Below are positions 1 through 10,855 of a stretch of 64,000 nucleotides of DNA, one piece after another. Source of the stretch: Microvirga sp. KLBC 81. GTDB lineage: Bacteria > Pseudomonadota > Alphaproteobacteria > Rhizobiales > Beijerinckiaceae. Position 1 is the first letter of the stretch; each line of letters starts with the position of its first letter. Position numbers and translations under genes: made by a program. The stretch spans positions 1-64,000 of the forward strand of contig NZ_QDAH01000010.1 of the NCBI RefSeq assembly GCF_003075415.1. The letters run 5' to 3'. The notes beneath the pieces are model-generated. The model was not told the DNA's origin. It saw nothing but the letters and a program-made list of their open reading frames with translations, and did no database searches.

Positions 1-74
1 GAGAGCCAAGATGAGTGAATCACGAAGCCGCCACACCGCATAGCCCCAACGATTCCGTCAGAACTGCCGTTGCT

Positions 75-359
75 CTAGAACATGTAGCGTCCGGTATTCA
101 CGAAGACGCTGACCTCATAGGTCTTCAGCCCCATGACGGAGGCAATCATGCTCTCTGCGGTCCACAGGACCCGGTTGAACTCAACCGAACTGACGCGGGG
201 CGCCTCGACCACGGGCTCGGCGGTAGCCGGCTCGACAGCCGTCTGCGGCTGGTCCCGGTGCAAATAAGGCTGCAAAACCCGGTTCAGCTCCGTGATTGCG
301 TGGGCATTGAACTGGAGAGCCTGGGGCGGGCGAACGATGGGATTGCCGGTTTCGAACAT
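75..359 (-). CDS. Hypothetical protein, 94 aa
   Basis: I do not recognise this family. The ATG at 359 is chosen over an upstream TTG at 383 because an AGAGG sits five bases before it. The protein is soluble-looking, with a Pro/Ala/Glu/Val-rich stretch near residues 40-57 between two more ordered segments, and it ends in Gly-Arg-Tyr-Met-Phe. No signal peptide or membrane segment is visible. It lies downstream of glmM on the same strand but beyond a strong terminator, so it probably has its own promoter. The opposite-strand reading frame over the same bases lacks a plausible start site and looks like a shadow. The call as a gene is inference from codon pattern and ribosome-binding site. Confidence 0.55.
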   Translation of the reverse strand: MFETGNPIVRPPQALQFNAHAITELNRVLQPYLHRDQPQTAVEPATAEPVVEAPRVSSVEFNRVLWTAESMIASVMGLKTYEVSVFVNTGRYMF

Positions 360-558
360 CAGTGCCTCTGCAGCGATTCGCAAAGGAATTTATTGAAGAA
401 ACCGTTAATATCAAGAACAAGCTTGACTATGCTTCGTGAAGCAGGGAATCCGAACCTTCGTGGCTCGGCGATGCCGCTCCATCAAGCGGTCCACGAACCT
501 TGCGGAAAGTCCAATCCTTTTTGACCAGCCTTTCTGGGTCCAATGTTTTGATGTCGAC

Positions 559-590
559 AAAAAAGGCATGGATGCTGCCATCCATGCCTT
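559..590 (-). terminator. Rho-independent terminator of glmM
   Basis: A perfect 12-bp stem (563-574 with 579-590) closes a four-base loop and is followed on the minus strand by a run of six T. It begins 27 bases after the glmM stop codon. Confidence 0.9.
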
Positions 591-617
591 TGTCCATTCA
601 CGCTGCGGGATGCGTTT

Positions 618-1973
618 TTAAGCGGCAACCTGCGAGGCGGCCTGCGTCACTGCATCCACCACATCGTCCACGACGCGATTGACGAGATCTTCGTTGTCGC
701 CCTCACCCATCACGCGGATCACCGGCTCCGTGCCGGAGGGGCGAATGACCAGGCGACCCGAGGCTCCAAGCCGCTCGTGGCCTGCCTCGATGGCCTTGAT
801 GACCGAGGCTTCCTGCAGCGGCTTGCCGGACCTGTAGCGCACGTTCTTCAGAACCTGCGGCAAGGGCTCGAAGCAATGGCAGACCTGCGACACGGTCTTG
901 CCCATGCTCTTGACCACGGCAAGGAGTTGAAGGGCTGCGACCAAGCCGTCACCCGTCGTGGTGTAATCCGACATGATGATGTGGCCGGATTGCTCGCCGC
1001 CGAGATTGTAGCCATGTGCACGCATGTGCTCGAGCACGTAGCGGTCACCGACCGCCGTGCGCACCAAGCCGAGGCCGATGCCGTTCAGGTAGCGCTCGAG
1101 ACCGAGATTGGACATGATCGTCGCGACGATGCCCGGTTGAGAAAGACGTCCGTCCTCTTTCCAGGAGCGGGCGACGACACCCATGAGCTGGTCGCCATCG
1201 ACCTTCTGGCCCTTCTCATCCACGATCAGAACACGATCCGCGTCACCATCGAGCGCGATTCCCACATCGGCACGCAACTCGCGCACCTTGTGGATCAGGG
1301 CCTCGGGAGCGGTGGAGCCGACCTCGTGATTGATGTTGAAGCCGTTGGGCTCCACGCCGATGCTCACCACCTCGGCACCGAGCTCCCACAAGGTTTCGGG
1401 CGCGACCTTGTAGCCCGCGCCATTGGCGCAATCGACCACGACCCGCATACCTTCCAGGTCGATCTGGCGCGGCAGCGTGCGCTTGGCGAATTCGATGTAA
1501 CGGGCATGGACACTCTCGATACGCTTGGCGCGACCGAGATTGGCGGAACCCGCGAGGCGAGCCGTCAGATCCGAGTCCATCAGCGCCTCGATCTGAACCT
1601 CCACATCGTCATTGAGCTTGAACCCATCGGGCCCGAACAGCTTGATTCCGTTGTCCTCGTAAGGGTTGTGCGAGGCCGAGATCATGACACCGAGATCGCA
1701 GCGCATCGAACGTGTGAGCATGGCCACTGCCGGCGTCGGCATCGGACCGAGGAGCAGCACGTCCATGCCGACCGAGGTGAAGCCCGCGACCAGCGCGTTC
1801 TCGATCATGTAGCCGGACAGGCGCGTGTCCTTGCCGATGACGACCCGGTGACGGTAATCGCCCGCCTGCTTGAACATCAGGCCTGCCGCCTGGCCGACCC
1901 GCAGGGCCAGATCCGGCGTGATGATCCCGTTGGCCCGTCCGCGGATGCCATCGGTTCCAAAGTATTTCCGCAT
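618..1973 (-). CDS. glmM: Phosphoglucosamine mutase GlmM
   Basis: Converts glucosamine-6-phosphate to glucosamine-1-phosphate, the step feeding UDP-GlcNAc for peptidoglycan and lipopolysaccharide. The 451-aa protein matches the usual family length. The N-terminus [12 protein letters not shown] is the family signature. The phosphoserine loop ISASHNP places the catalytic serine at residue 101, the metal loop DGDADR lies at 242-247, and the substrate-phosphate loop RPSGTEP lies at 411-417, so all catalytic motifs are present. The ATG at 1973 is preceded by GGGGAG; a longer frame back to a TTG at 2087 would add 38 atypical residues. It is the last gene of the tol-tilS-ftsH block. A terminator at 2141-2176 separates it from ftsH, so it may have its own promoter or depend on read-through. 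Confidence 0.97.
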   Translation of the reverse strand: MRKYFGTDGIRGRANGIITPDLALRVGQAAGLMFKQAGDYRHRVVIGKDTRLSGYMIENALVAGFTSVGMDVLLLGPMPTPAVAMLTRSMRCDLGVMISASHNPYEDNGIKLFGPDGFKLNDDVEVQIEALMDSDLTARLAGSANLGRAKRIESVHARYIEFAKRTLPRQIDLEGMRVVVDCANGAGYKVAPETLWELGAEVVSIGVEPNGFNINHEVGSTAPEALIHKVRELRADVGIALDGDADRVLIVDEKGQKVDGDQLMGVVARSWKEDGRLSQPGIVATIMSNLGLERYLNGIGLGLVRTAVGDRYVLEHMRAHGYNLGGEQSGHIIMSDYTTTGDGLVAALQLLAVVKSMGKTVSQVCHCFEPLPQVLKNVRYRSGKPLQEASVIKAIEAGHERLGASGRLVIRPSGTEPVIRVMGEGDNEDLVNRVVDDVVDAVTQAASQVAA

Positions 1974-2140
1974 GGGCTTGGTCTCCCCATTCCGTTGCGC
2001 TGTTGCGCGCTTTGCTTTTTTCAAAGCAACCTCCCCCACCCGGGTCAAGACTTCGCCCTGATAAGGCCCATCACAAGTGATGAGCAATTATTACAGAGGG
2101 CGAGAATTTGCTCGTGAGATGAAAGTAGAGGATTTTGGTA

Positions 2141-2176
2141 AATAAAAAAGAACGCTCGCTGTAATGCGAGCGTTCT
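2141..2176 (-). terminator. Rho-independent terminator of ftsH
   Basis: A perfect 11-bp stem (2149-2159 with 2166-2176) with a six-base loop is followed on the minus strand by a T-rich run (complement of 2141-2148). It starts 27 bases after the ftsH stop. Confidence 0.92.
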
Positions 2177-2202
2177 GGGTAATTCGCACAAGAGCTTGTC
2201 TT

Positions 2203-4125
<1,923 letters not shown>

Positions 4126-4196
4126 CGGATCAGGTTCTGCCCCAGAGGGAGATGAAGCACGAGAAAGATACGAAATCCCCCCATGCGGCTAAACTC

Positions 4197-4225
4197 AATG
4201 TAGGCACACCGTTCCCCCTTGCCAA
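4197..4225 (-). promoter_or_regulatory. Candidate sigma-70-type promoter of ftsH
   Basis: On the minus strand TTGGCA (4225-4220) is followed after exactly 17 bases by TACATT (4202-4197), about 70 bases before the ftsH start codon. The match to the -35/-10 pattern is good but not perfect. No transcription data support it. Confidence 0.45.
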
Positions 4226-4278
4226 GGGAATGCGGCGTGCATGCGGCATCATCCGAAGGTCTTGGCTAAGAGAATTGG

Positions 4279-5292
4279 CTAACGACCTCGTGAGCGGGGC
4301 GGTTCCGGCCTAAGACTTAAGCGCCCGGATCGATCGAGAGCAAGGAGCGCTCCGGCAATCGTCAGACGCAGGCTCTCACTGGCCAGGATCGCCGTCCGCA
4401 GGCGTTCAACGCAGCTTTCCAACCTTTGGAGGCGAATGTTTTCGAGGCCGATCCGGCCTAGAGCCTGAGCCAGGATCCGCAACCCGATCTCGAAGGGCTC
4501 CTCGGCAAGGCAGGCCGCCTGGAAGGACAGTCCCCCCTCTCCTGCCTCCGGGGCGGCGCCCTCCAAAGCCTCGCGCGCCTTCATTTCCAGCGCCTCGTCA
4601 GCCTGCGCGACCCGCTCGGCCAGGCGAGCCAGGCGGCTCGCGGTCAACCCCTCCTCTGCCAGACGCGGCATCAGCCTGCGCCAGCGGACCCGGGCGAAGC
4701 GCTCGTCCGTGTTGGAAGGGTCGGTGACGAAGCGCCAGCCGCTCGTTTGGCAGAGGTCGAGGAGCGCCGCCTTCGGCCAGCCGAGCAGCGGCCTCGCATG
4801 GGTGATGCCCTCCCGGTTCCGCTCTCGACGCATGCCCGTCAAACCCTTCAGGCCCGAGCCCTTCGCGAGGCGCATCAGGATCGTCTCGGCCTGGTCGTCC
4901 TGTGTATGGGCGGTGACGAGATGGGACGCTCCCACCTCGCGGGCATATCGGATGAGGAGGCGATAGCGTGCCTCGCGGGCTGCTTCCTGCAGGCCGGTCT
5001 TGGGCTTCTCGCCTGTCCAGGCGAGGGTGCGGTGGGGAAGGCTCAGGGCGGCCGCCTCGCGGGCGACGAAGGCGGCCTCCTCGGCCGCTTCGGGACGCAG
5101 GCCGTGATCCACGGTGGCAACAAGAATGGAAACGCGGTGCTCCAAGCCCCAACGGGCGAGCAGATGCATCATCGCCATGGAATCGGGCCCGCCGGAGACA
5201 GCGGCCAGAATGCCTTTGGCATGGCTCAAATGGGAAAAAAGCAGCTCCGGATCGATGGCCGGGAGCGGATCGTCAGGCACAGGAGCGGCCAC
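4279..5292 (-). CDS. tilS: tRNA(Ile)-lysidine synthase TilS
   Basis: Adds lysine to C34 of the CAU-anticodon tRNA-Ile so that it reads AUA; an essential cytoplasmic enzyme. The PP-loop SGGPDS lies at residues 33-38, followed by the N-type ATP pyrophosphatase domain, including the TAHTQDDQAETILMRL segment typical of TilS and a TDPSN segment further on. The C-terminal third is less conserved, as usual. The length of 337 aa is normal for the alphaproteobacterial form. It starts 30 bases after cpoB ends and lies upstream of ftsH, so it is probably co-transcribed with cpoB. Confidence 0.96.
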   Translation of the reverse strand: MAAPVPDDPLPAIDPELLFSHLSHAKGILAAVSGGPDSMAMMHLLARWGLEHRVSILVATVDHGLRPEAAEEAAFVAREAAALSLPHRTLAWTGEKPKTGLQEAAREARYRLLIRYAREVGASHLVTAHTQDDQAETILMRLAKGSGLKGLTGMRRERNREGITHARPLLGWPKAALLDLCQTSGWRFVTDPSNTDERFARVRWRRLMPRLAEEGLTASRLARLAERVAQADEALEMKAREALEGAAPEAGEGGLSFQAACLAEEPFEIGLRILAQALGRIGLENIRLQRLESCVERLRTAILASESLRLTIAGALLALDRSGRLSLRPEPPRSRGR

Positions 5293-5322
5293 GGTTCGGG
5301 TGCTCGATCGGGTCAGCCTGGA

Positions 5323-6276
5323 TCAGGTGCACTTGTTGCGCTTCTGCTCGCGCTCGGAAGCCTGGCGGACATTGGCGGAAGCCTGCGGGTATTTGCGGTC
5401 GAGTTCGGCGAAGACGGCGCAAGCCCGGTCGCGGGCACCCAGTCCGTTGAGAGCCACGCCGAGACGCAGCATCGCATCGGGAGCCTTCGCGGCATCCGGA
5501 TGATCGGCGGAAATGTTGAGGAACTGCTCGGCAGCCTCGCGGTAGCGGTTGCGCTGGAGATAGGTTTCACCCAGCCAGAACGTGGCCTCGGGCACCAGCT
5601 TGTCGCGGGGGTTGGACTGCAGGAAACGGCGGAAGCCCATCTCGGCCCGGTCGTAATCCTTCTGCGTGAAGGAGGTGTAGGCCGCATCGAAATCGGCCCG
5701 CGGATTGCCGACGCTGGTCGCCGCAACGCTCGGACCCGGCCGGGCCGGAAGCGCGCCCTGGGGGATCGCCATGCCGTTACCCGCCGCGCCGGGGGCAGCC
5801 TGCTCGTCATCCTCGATCAGGTCGCCGATACCGGCGAACTGCTCACCCCCCTGCCCTTCTTCCGCATCGGCGAGCGGAGCTGACGGAGGCGTGGTGCCCA
5901 GCGGGCGCGGAGCGCCCGGGGCATTGGGGTCTTGAGACGGATCGAAGACGTCGCTGCGGCGCTGAGGCCCGGTTTGAGGCTGGGCCTGGGGCTGCACCGG
6001 GCGAGGCGTCGGCGTGGTGGCGGACGGAGCGGCGGGTCTCGATCCACCGCGGCCGCCGAGATCCTGGAAGCGGAACTCCACATCCTCCTGGAACTTGCGG
6101 AGCTGGTCCTTGAGCTGGCGGTTCTCGAACTGGAGCTGCTCAAGCTGCCCGGACATCTGCCGCATCTGGTTCTCCAGACGGTTGAGGCGGACGATGGCGT
6201 CGGCTGCATCCTGCGCGGCGGCAGGGGCTGCCAGAGCAAGAGCCAAGGCGAGAAAGACAAAGAGGCGTCGTAACAT
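5323..6276 (-). CDS. cpoB: Tol-Pal coordinator CpoB (YbgF)
   Basis: Periplasmic protein that links outer-membrane constriction by Tol-Pal with septal peptidoglycan synthesis. The 317-aa form starts at an ATG (6276) that opens directly into a signal peptide rich in Leu/Ala, with likely cleavage after AAA at residue 21. A GTG 45 bases upstream is possible but would bury the signal peptide. Residues about 30-75 form a Gln/Leu-rich coiled coil (trimerisation segment), then a long Pro/Ala/Gln-rich linker, then TPR-type repeats up to the C-terminus. The position between pal and tilS is the conserved one. Confidence 0.93.
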   Translation of the reverse strand: MLRRLFVFLALALALAAPAAAQDAADAIVRLNRLENQMRQMSGQLEQLQFENRQLKDQLRKFQEDVEFRFQDLGGRGGSRPAAPSATTPTPRPVQPQAQPQTGPQRRSDVFDPSQDPNAPGAPRPLGTTPPSAPLADAEEGQGGEQFAGIGDLIEDDEQAAPGAAGNGMAIPQGALPARPGPSVAATSVGNPRADFDAAYTSFTQKDYDRAEMGFRRFLQSNPRDKLVPEATFWLGETYLQRNRYREAAEQFLNISADHPDAAKAPDAMLRLGVALNGLGARDRACAVFAELDRKYPQASANVRQASEREQKRNKCT

Positions 6277-6321
6277 GCTGGATACCGTGAGGGGGGTCTT
6301 AAGCGACCGTGCCGATAACAC

Positions 6322-6356
6322 AAAAGCGCCGCCACGGCGATAATGTGGCGACGCTT
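6322..6356 (-). terminator. Hairpin between pal and cpoB, possible attenuator
   Basis: Twelve-base arms 6324-6335 and 6345-6356 pair with one U-G wobble and are followed on the minus strand by TTTT then GTGTT. It lies 31 bases after the pal stop. The T-run is short, so it may lower rather than abolish read-through into cpoB. Confidence 0.6.
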
Positions 6357-6386
6357 CGAGGTTTCACGTTTCAGTGCCCAGGAGGC

Positions 6387-6884
6387 TTACGAGCTGGCCC
6401 CGCCGAGGACGGTGACCGCACGGCGGTTCTGCGACCAGCAGGAGATGTCGTTGCAGACGGCCACCGGACGCTCCTTGCCGTAGGACACGGTGCGGAAGCG
6501 GTTGCCGGGGATGCCGCGCGAGATCAGGTAGTCACGCACGGTCTGGGCGCGGCGGGCCGAGAGCGAGAAGTTGTACTCGCGGGTACCGCGCTCGTCCGCA
6601 TGGCCTTCCAGGATGAAGGTGTAGTTCGGATAGCGCTGCAGCCACTGGGCCTGCTTGTCGAGAGTGGCAATGGCGGTGGGGGTGAGATCGGTCGAGTCGG
6701 TCTCGAAGAAGACGCGGTCGCCGACATTCACGACAAAGTCCTGGGCGCTGCCGGGAGTCGCAGCACCACCGGCGCCAAAGCTGCCAGATCCATCGGCCAT
6801 ACCGTCTTTGTTGGAAGAACAGGCTGCCGCCCCAAGGGCGAGGACGATAGCAGCGGCGAATTTGACGGCGCGCAGCGACATCAT
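6387..6884 (-). CDS. pal: Peptidoglycan-associated lipoprotein Pal
   Basis: Outer-membrane lipoprotein that binds peptidoglycan and TolB and pulls the outer membrane inward at division. The 165-aa protein has a lipoprotein signal with the modified cysteine at residue 22, then a Gly/Ser-rich linker and an OmpA-like domain containing EGHADERGTREYN and the LSARRA/V.DYL pattern. The start ATG at 6884 is fixed by AAGGAG eight bases upstream; a second ATG follows immediately. Pal is separated from tolB by two plus-strand genes, which is unusual, so it must have its own promoter in the 222-base gap towards 7107. Confidence 0.97.
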   Translation of the reverse strand: MMSLRAVKFAAAIVLALGAAACSSNKDGMADGSGSFGAGGAATPGSAQDFVVNVGDRVFFETDSTDLTPTAIATLDKQAQWLQRYPNYTFILEGHADERGTREYNFSLSARRAQTVRDYLISRGIPGNRFRTVSYGKERPVAVCNDISCWSQNRRAVTVLGGASS

Positions 6885-7026
6885 AGGCAATACTCCTTAC
6901 ACACACGTTTGCCGAACGTTGTGAGGTTTATATCGGGCGATGGTTAAGGGAGGGTTCCGTCAACCTTAAGCGGCGCCGCCGGGATTAAGGTGAATTATGG
7001 CCAAGTTGTGGAACTTTGGCTTAGGG

Positions 7027-7041
7027 TTAACAGGAGGTTAA
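7027..7041. promoter_or_regulatory. CtrA-like box (TTAA-N7-TTAA)
   Basis: A perfect TTAA-N7-TTAA, the consensus of the alphaproteobacterial cell-cycle regulator CtrA, lies in the divergent region between pal and the phospholipase D-like gene, 66 bases before the latter's ATG. In a GC-rich genome TTAA pairs at this spacing are uncommon, and further TTAA/TTAAC elements lie close by. Binding is inferred from the motif only. Confidence 0.45.
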
Positions 7042-7106
7042 GGTGGGCTCAGGTATCGATCACGTCTCTTCGTGAGCTGAATGCCCGCCTTGAGCGTTGA
7101 AAGGTC

Positions 7107-8618
7107 ATGAATCTCATGACGAACCAGCCTAGACTGTCGGTTCAACCCTATCGCGCTGCCTTGGACGAGCTCCGCATGGAGCGCGCCTTCTCGCGCATTG
7201 CCGACAGCGACCTGCGCCAGGGCAATGCCATCAAACTGCTGAAGAACTCGAAGGAGAACTATCCGGCCTGGCTGGAGGCGATCCGTTCGGCCGAACGCGT
7301 CATCCATTTCGAGAACTTCATCATCGCCAATGATGAGACCGGCCAGCTGTTCGCCGAGGCTCTCATGGAGCGGGCGCGCGCAGGAGTGAAGGTTCGCGTA
7401 CTCTACGATTGGCTGGGCTCGTCCTTTCGCGCCCTCCCGGCCTTCTGGCGCCGCTTGCGCGAGGCCGGCGTGGAAGCGCGGGTGTTCAACCCGCCCCGGC
7501 TCACGGACCCGTTCTGGGTCAGGCGCAATCACCGCAAATTGATCACGGTCGATGGGCGCATCGGCTTCGTGTCGGGCCTGTGCATCTCCGACAGCTGGGA
7601 GGGTGGCAAGGAGAGCGAACCCTGGCGTGATACCGGCATCTCGCTTGAGGGCCCAATTGTCGGCGATCTCGATGCGGCATTCGCGGAAAGCTGGGTGCTC
7701 GCGGGCATGCGCGCGATTCCGAAGTGCGACCTGTCGCACGCCGACATTATCCCACATGCGGGCACAATGGCAGCAAGGCTCATCAGCGGCGAGCCCGGCA
7801 TGTTCCGCGCCTACCGCGTCGATCAGTTCATCGCCGCCACCGCGGAGCGCAATTTGTGGCTGACCGACGCCTATTTCGTCGCCACCACATCCTATGTGCA
7901 GGCGCTTGGCGAAGCCGCGCGCGACGGCGTGGACGTGCGCCTTCTCGTGCCGGGCTCAAGCGACGTGCCCGCTCTTCAGCCCATCGTGCGCGCGGGCTAC
8001 CGCTCGCTCATCGAAGCAGGCATCCGGGTGTTCGAGTGGAACGGCTCGATGCTCCACGCCAAGACCGCCGTGGTGGACGGGCGCTGGGCGCGTGTGGGCT
8101 CCACCAATCTCAACTTCGCAAGCTGGGCCACCAACTGGGAGCTCGATGTGATCGTCGAGGATTCCAGCTTCGCCGAGGCCATGGAGGCGATGTACCTGGA
8201 GGATCTCGCCAATGCGACCGAGATCGTACCCGGGTGGCAATCCCGCCGCAAGCGAGCCCGCAACATGCGCTCGCGCCGTGGTCATCGCTTCAAGCGAGGC
8301 GGCGTGCGCAGGCTCGCCGCCGGTGCTCTCGCGCTCTCGAGCAGCATCGGCAAGGCCATGGGATCGCGTTCGCTCACGGCAACCGAGACCAGCAGCATTG
8401 CCATCATCGGCTTCGCGCTTCTTGCGCTGGCCGTCCTGATCACCGTTTTTCCGGTGCTGATCATCGCCCCCATCGTGATCGCCCTTGGCTGGTTCGGTCT
8501 TGCGCTCCTCATCCGCGCCTTTCGCATCAAACGGCGCGTGCGCCTGAGACGCCGCAAGCTCGCGATCCGGCGCAGACTGAGCAAAATCAAGGACCAAGAA
8601 GCCTCCGCTGGGAAATAA
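7107..8618 (+). CDS. Phospholipase D-like / cardiolipin-synthase-family protein
   Basis: Member of the phospholipase D superfamily with two HKD motifs: H142-x-K144-x4-D149 in a NHRKLITVDG segment, and H317-x-K319-x4-D324 in MLHAKTAVVDG followed by GSTN. Both halves of the active site are therefore complete. The C-terminal part (about 425-475) has two hydrophobic helices followed by an Arg/Lys-rich tail, so the enzyme is probably anchored to the inner membrane with basic residues facing the cytoplasm. The family includes cardiolipin synthases and phosphatidyltransferases; the substrate here cannot be decided. It reads opposite to pal and is followed 70 bases later by an HdeD-family gene. Confidence 0.88.
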   Translation: MNLMTNQPRLSVQPYRAALDELRMERAFSRIADSDLRQGNAIKLLKNSKENYPAWLEAIRSAERVIHFENFIIANDETGQLFAEALMERARAGVKVRVLYDWLGSSFRALPAFWRRLREAGVEARVFNPPRLTDPFWVRRNHRKLITVDGRIGFVSGLCISDSWEGGKESEPWRDTGISLEGPIVGDLDAAFAESWVLAGMRAIPKCDLSHADIIPHAGTMAARLISGEPGMFRAYRVDQFIAATAERNLWLTDAYFVATTSYVQALGEAARDGVDVRLLVPGSSDVPALQPIVRAGYRSLIEAGIRVFEWNGSMLHAKTAVVDGRWARVGSTNLNFASWATNWELDVIVEDSSFAEAMEAMYLEDLANATEIVPGWQSRRKRARNMRSRRGHRFKRGGVRRLAAGALALSSSIGKAMGSRSLTATETSSIAIIGFALLALAVLITVFPVLIIAPIVIALGWFGLALLIRAFRIKRRVRLRRRKLAIRRRLSKIKDQEASAGK

Positions 8619-8688
8619 AGGAAACCAGCTGCCAAGCTTTGGCATTGATAAGATGCTCCCGCGTGAAGGGGCTTGATCAAAGGAGACG

Positions 8689-9309
8689 ATGATGGCCGGC
8701 GGCACCTCCAACCCCTCTTACGATCCGCTCAACCGTGCTGAATCCATGAGTGCCCTTCTCGCGCGAAACTGGTGGGCCGTGGCGCTTCGCGGCGTCTTCG
8801 CCATCATCTTCGCACTCATTGCTTTCTTCTGGCCGGGCGCGACGATTCTGTCCTTCGTGCTGTTCTTCTCGGCCTACATGCTGGTTGATGGCGTCTTCGG
8901 CATCGTCTCCGGCATTCGCGCTGCCTCCCGCAACGAGCGTTGGGGCCTGCTGATCCTGGAAGGCGTCCTGAACATCCTCGTAGGCATCATCGCCTTCGTC
9001 ATGCCGGGCCTGACGGTGGTATTCTTCGTCACGCTCCTCGCCGTGTGGTCGCTGATCACCGGTATCCTGATGATCGTCGCCGCCTTCAAGCTGAACCCGG
9101 CCTTCGGGCGCGGCTGGCTGATCTTCAGCGGCCTCGTCTCGGTTCTGTTCGGCGTCGCGCTTCTGATCGCGCCACTCATCGGCGCTGTCGTCCTGACCTG
9201 GTGGCTGGGTGCCTATGCGATGGTCTTCGGCATCGCGCTCGTCATGCTCGCGTTCAAGCTGCGAAGCCGGAAGGATGAGTTCACCGGCAACGCGTCGCTG
9301 CGGGCGTGA
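8689..9309 (+). CDS. HdeD-family (DUF308) membrane protein
   Basis: A 206-aa integral membrane protein with about six hydrophobic helices and the RN-W-x7-GV pattern near the N-terminus that is typical of the HdeD/DUF308 family. In enterobacteria HdeD is tied to acid resistance at high cell density; the biochemical role is unknown. The start at 8689 has AGGAG upstream, and two consecutive ATG codons make the exact start ambiguous by one residue. It forms a likely two-gene unit with the upstream phospholipase D-like gene, and the pair interrupts tolB-pal. Confidence 0.88.
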   Translation: MMAGGTSNPSYDPLNRAESMSALLARNWWAVALRGVFAIIFALIAFFWPGATILSFVLFFSAYMLVDGVFGIVSGIRAASRNERWGLLILEGVLNILVGIIAFVMPGLTVVFFVTLLAVWSLITGILMIVAAFKLNPAFGRGWLIFSGLVSVLFGVALLIAPLIGAVVLTWWLGAYAMVFGIALVMLAFKLRSRKDEFTGNASLRA

Positions 9310-9327
9310 TACGGAATTTTCCTTCCT

Positions 9328-9415
9328 GTCATGGCCGGGGTTGCCCCGGCCATCCCGCTTTTGAAGAGCACTGCGCTCACCCAATCGGGATCACCGGCAC
9401 AAGGCCGGTGATGAC
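9328..9415. repeat. Dispersed palindromic repeat family A, copy 1
   Basis: Starts with GTCATGGCCGGGG and ends with GGCCGGTGATGAC. Each end is itself an inverted repeat (GGCCGGGG-tt-CCCCGGCC and CACCGGC..GCCGGTG). The same architecture recurs seven more times in the window. It lies between the convergent hdeD-like and tolB genes. Confidence 0.85.
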
Positions 9416-9460
9416 GTGCGGTGTACTGGATCAGCCGAAGGGGCGAAATCACCTCAACGA

Positions 9461-9486
9461 AAAAGGGGCGCTGAAGCGCCCCTTTT
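9461..9486 (-). terminator. Terminator of tolB (probably bidirectional)
   Basis: The perfect 12-bp inverted repeat 9461-9472 / 9475-9486, effectively a GC stem with a TGAA tetraloop flanked by A4 and T4, lies just beyond the tolB stop and between convergent genes. Confidence 0.9.
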
Positions 9487-9493
9487 CTCGATC

Positions 9494-10822
9494 TTACTGA
9501 CGCGTCTCGCTGAGCAGCGGAGACCAGGTCGGGTCCGACGCGAAGGATGGCGTCGGCACGGGCTGCTCCACGCGGCCGGTGATGTCCACCATGTAGAGCT
9601 TGCCTCCGGACTGGCCGCCCGGATCGCGGAAGAACAGGATGTACTGGCCATTGGGCGCCCAGACCGGGCTCTCGTTGTGGAAGCCTTCCGTCAGGATGCG
9701 CTCGCCCGATCCGTCCGGCTTCATGATGCCGATGGCGAAACCGCCGGAATGCTGCTTGGTGAAGGCGATGTAATCGCCGCGCGGCGACCAGGCCGGCTGC
9801 GAATAGGCGCCGTCGCCGAACGAGATGCGGCGCTGGTTCGAACCGTCCGCGCCCATCACGTAGAGCTGCTGCTTGCCGCCGCGGTCGCTCTCGAACACGA
9901 TCTGCGACCCATCCGGCGAGAAGGACGGCGAGGTGTCGATGGCACCGGTCGAGGTCAGGCGCGTGGTCGCCTGCGAGCCGAGGTTCATCATGTAGATGTT
10001 GGCGTTGCCGCCCTGCTGCAGGCTCATGACGATACGCTGACCATCGGGCGCGAAGCGCGGCGAGGAGGTCATGTCGGGAAAGTTGCCGACGACCTGACGC
10101 GAACCGGTCTCGAGATTGATCACCTGCACGCGCGGCTGCTGGCCCTCGACCTGCGACATGAAGGCGATTTCCTGCGTCACCGGCGAATAGCGCGGGGTCA
10201 CCACGCTGGTGTCGCCTTGCGTCAGGTAGCGCACGTTGGCACCGTCCTGATCCATGATGGCAAGACGCTTGCGGCGGTTCTCCTTCGGACCCGATTCTTC
10301 GACGAACACGACGCGCGTGTCGAAGAAGCCACCGAAGCCCGTGATCTTCGTGTAGACCGCATCGGAAATGATGTGGCCGACACGCCGCCAGAAATTGGCA
10401 TCCGTCACATATTGCTGACCCGTCAGCTGCTGTCCGGAATCGATGTCCCACAGGCGGAACTCGGCGCGCAGACGACCCGACGGATCGCGCGAGACGCGGC
10501 CCGTCACGAGAGCCTGCGCACCTGCCATCTTCCACGCATCGAAGCGCGGTGCCGCGTCAAACGAGGGGCGCTCCGGGAAGCGCGACTTGTCGAGCGGCGC
10601 GAAATAGCCCGAACGCTGCAGGTTGTTGGTGATGATGCCGGATACGCGCTGACCGAGATCGCCCTCGCCCGAGAAGTCGGCGACGGCAATCGGCATGGGC
10701 TGGAACTGTCCGCCCGGGCCGACGCGGAACGAGAGTTGCGCGTGGGCCGCAGGCGCGAGCGCTGCCATCGGAACGATGATGGAGAGCGCGACGAGAAGGC
10801 GGGAGACGAGGCGAGTGATCAT
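9494..10822 (-). CDS. tolB: Tol-Pal translocation protein TolB
   Basis: Periplasmic beta-propeller that exchanges between Pal and TolA. The 442-aa form starts at the ATG at 10822 and has a signal peptide with likely cleavage after Ala-His-Ala at residue 28. The N-terminal alpha/beta domain is followed by repeated WD40-like blades, visible as [27 protein letters not shown] and [16 protein letters not shown] 15 bases upstream of the ATG is an alternative start. It follows tolA by 33 bases, as expected for a tolQRAB operon. Its usual partner pal is displaced about 2.6 kb downstream by two opposite-strand genes. Confidence 0.96.
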   Translation of the reverse strand: MITRLVSRLLVALSIIVPMAALAPAAHAQLSFRVGPGGQFQPMPIAVADFSGEGDLGQRVSGIITNNLQRSGYFAPLDKSRFPERPSFDAAPRFDAWKMAGAQALVTGRVSRDPSGRLRAEFRLWDIDSGQQLTGQQYVTDANFWRRVGHIISDAVYTKITGFGGFFDTRVVFVEESGPKENRRKRLAIMDQDGANVRYLTQGDTSVVTPRYSPVTQEIAFMSQVEGQQPRVQVINLETGSRQVVGNFPDMTSSPRFAPDGQRIVMSLQQGGNANIYMMNLGSQATTRLTSTGAIDTSPSFSPDGSQIVFESDRGGKQQLYVMGADGSNQRRISFGDGAYSQPAWSPRGDYIAFTKQHSGGFAIGIMKPDGSGERILTEGFHNESPVWAPNGQYILFFRDPGGQSGGKLYMVDITGRVEQPVPTPSFASDPTWSPLLSETRQ

Positions 10823-10855
10823 GATGGCATGTCTCAAGCGTGATGGGCTTAAAGA

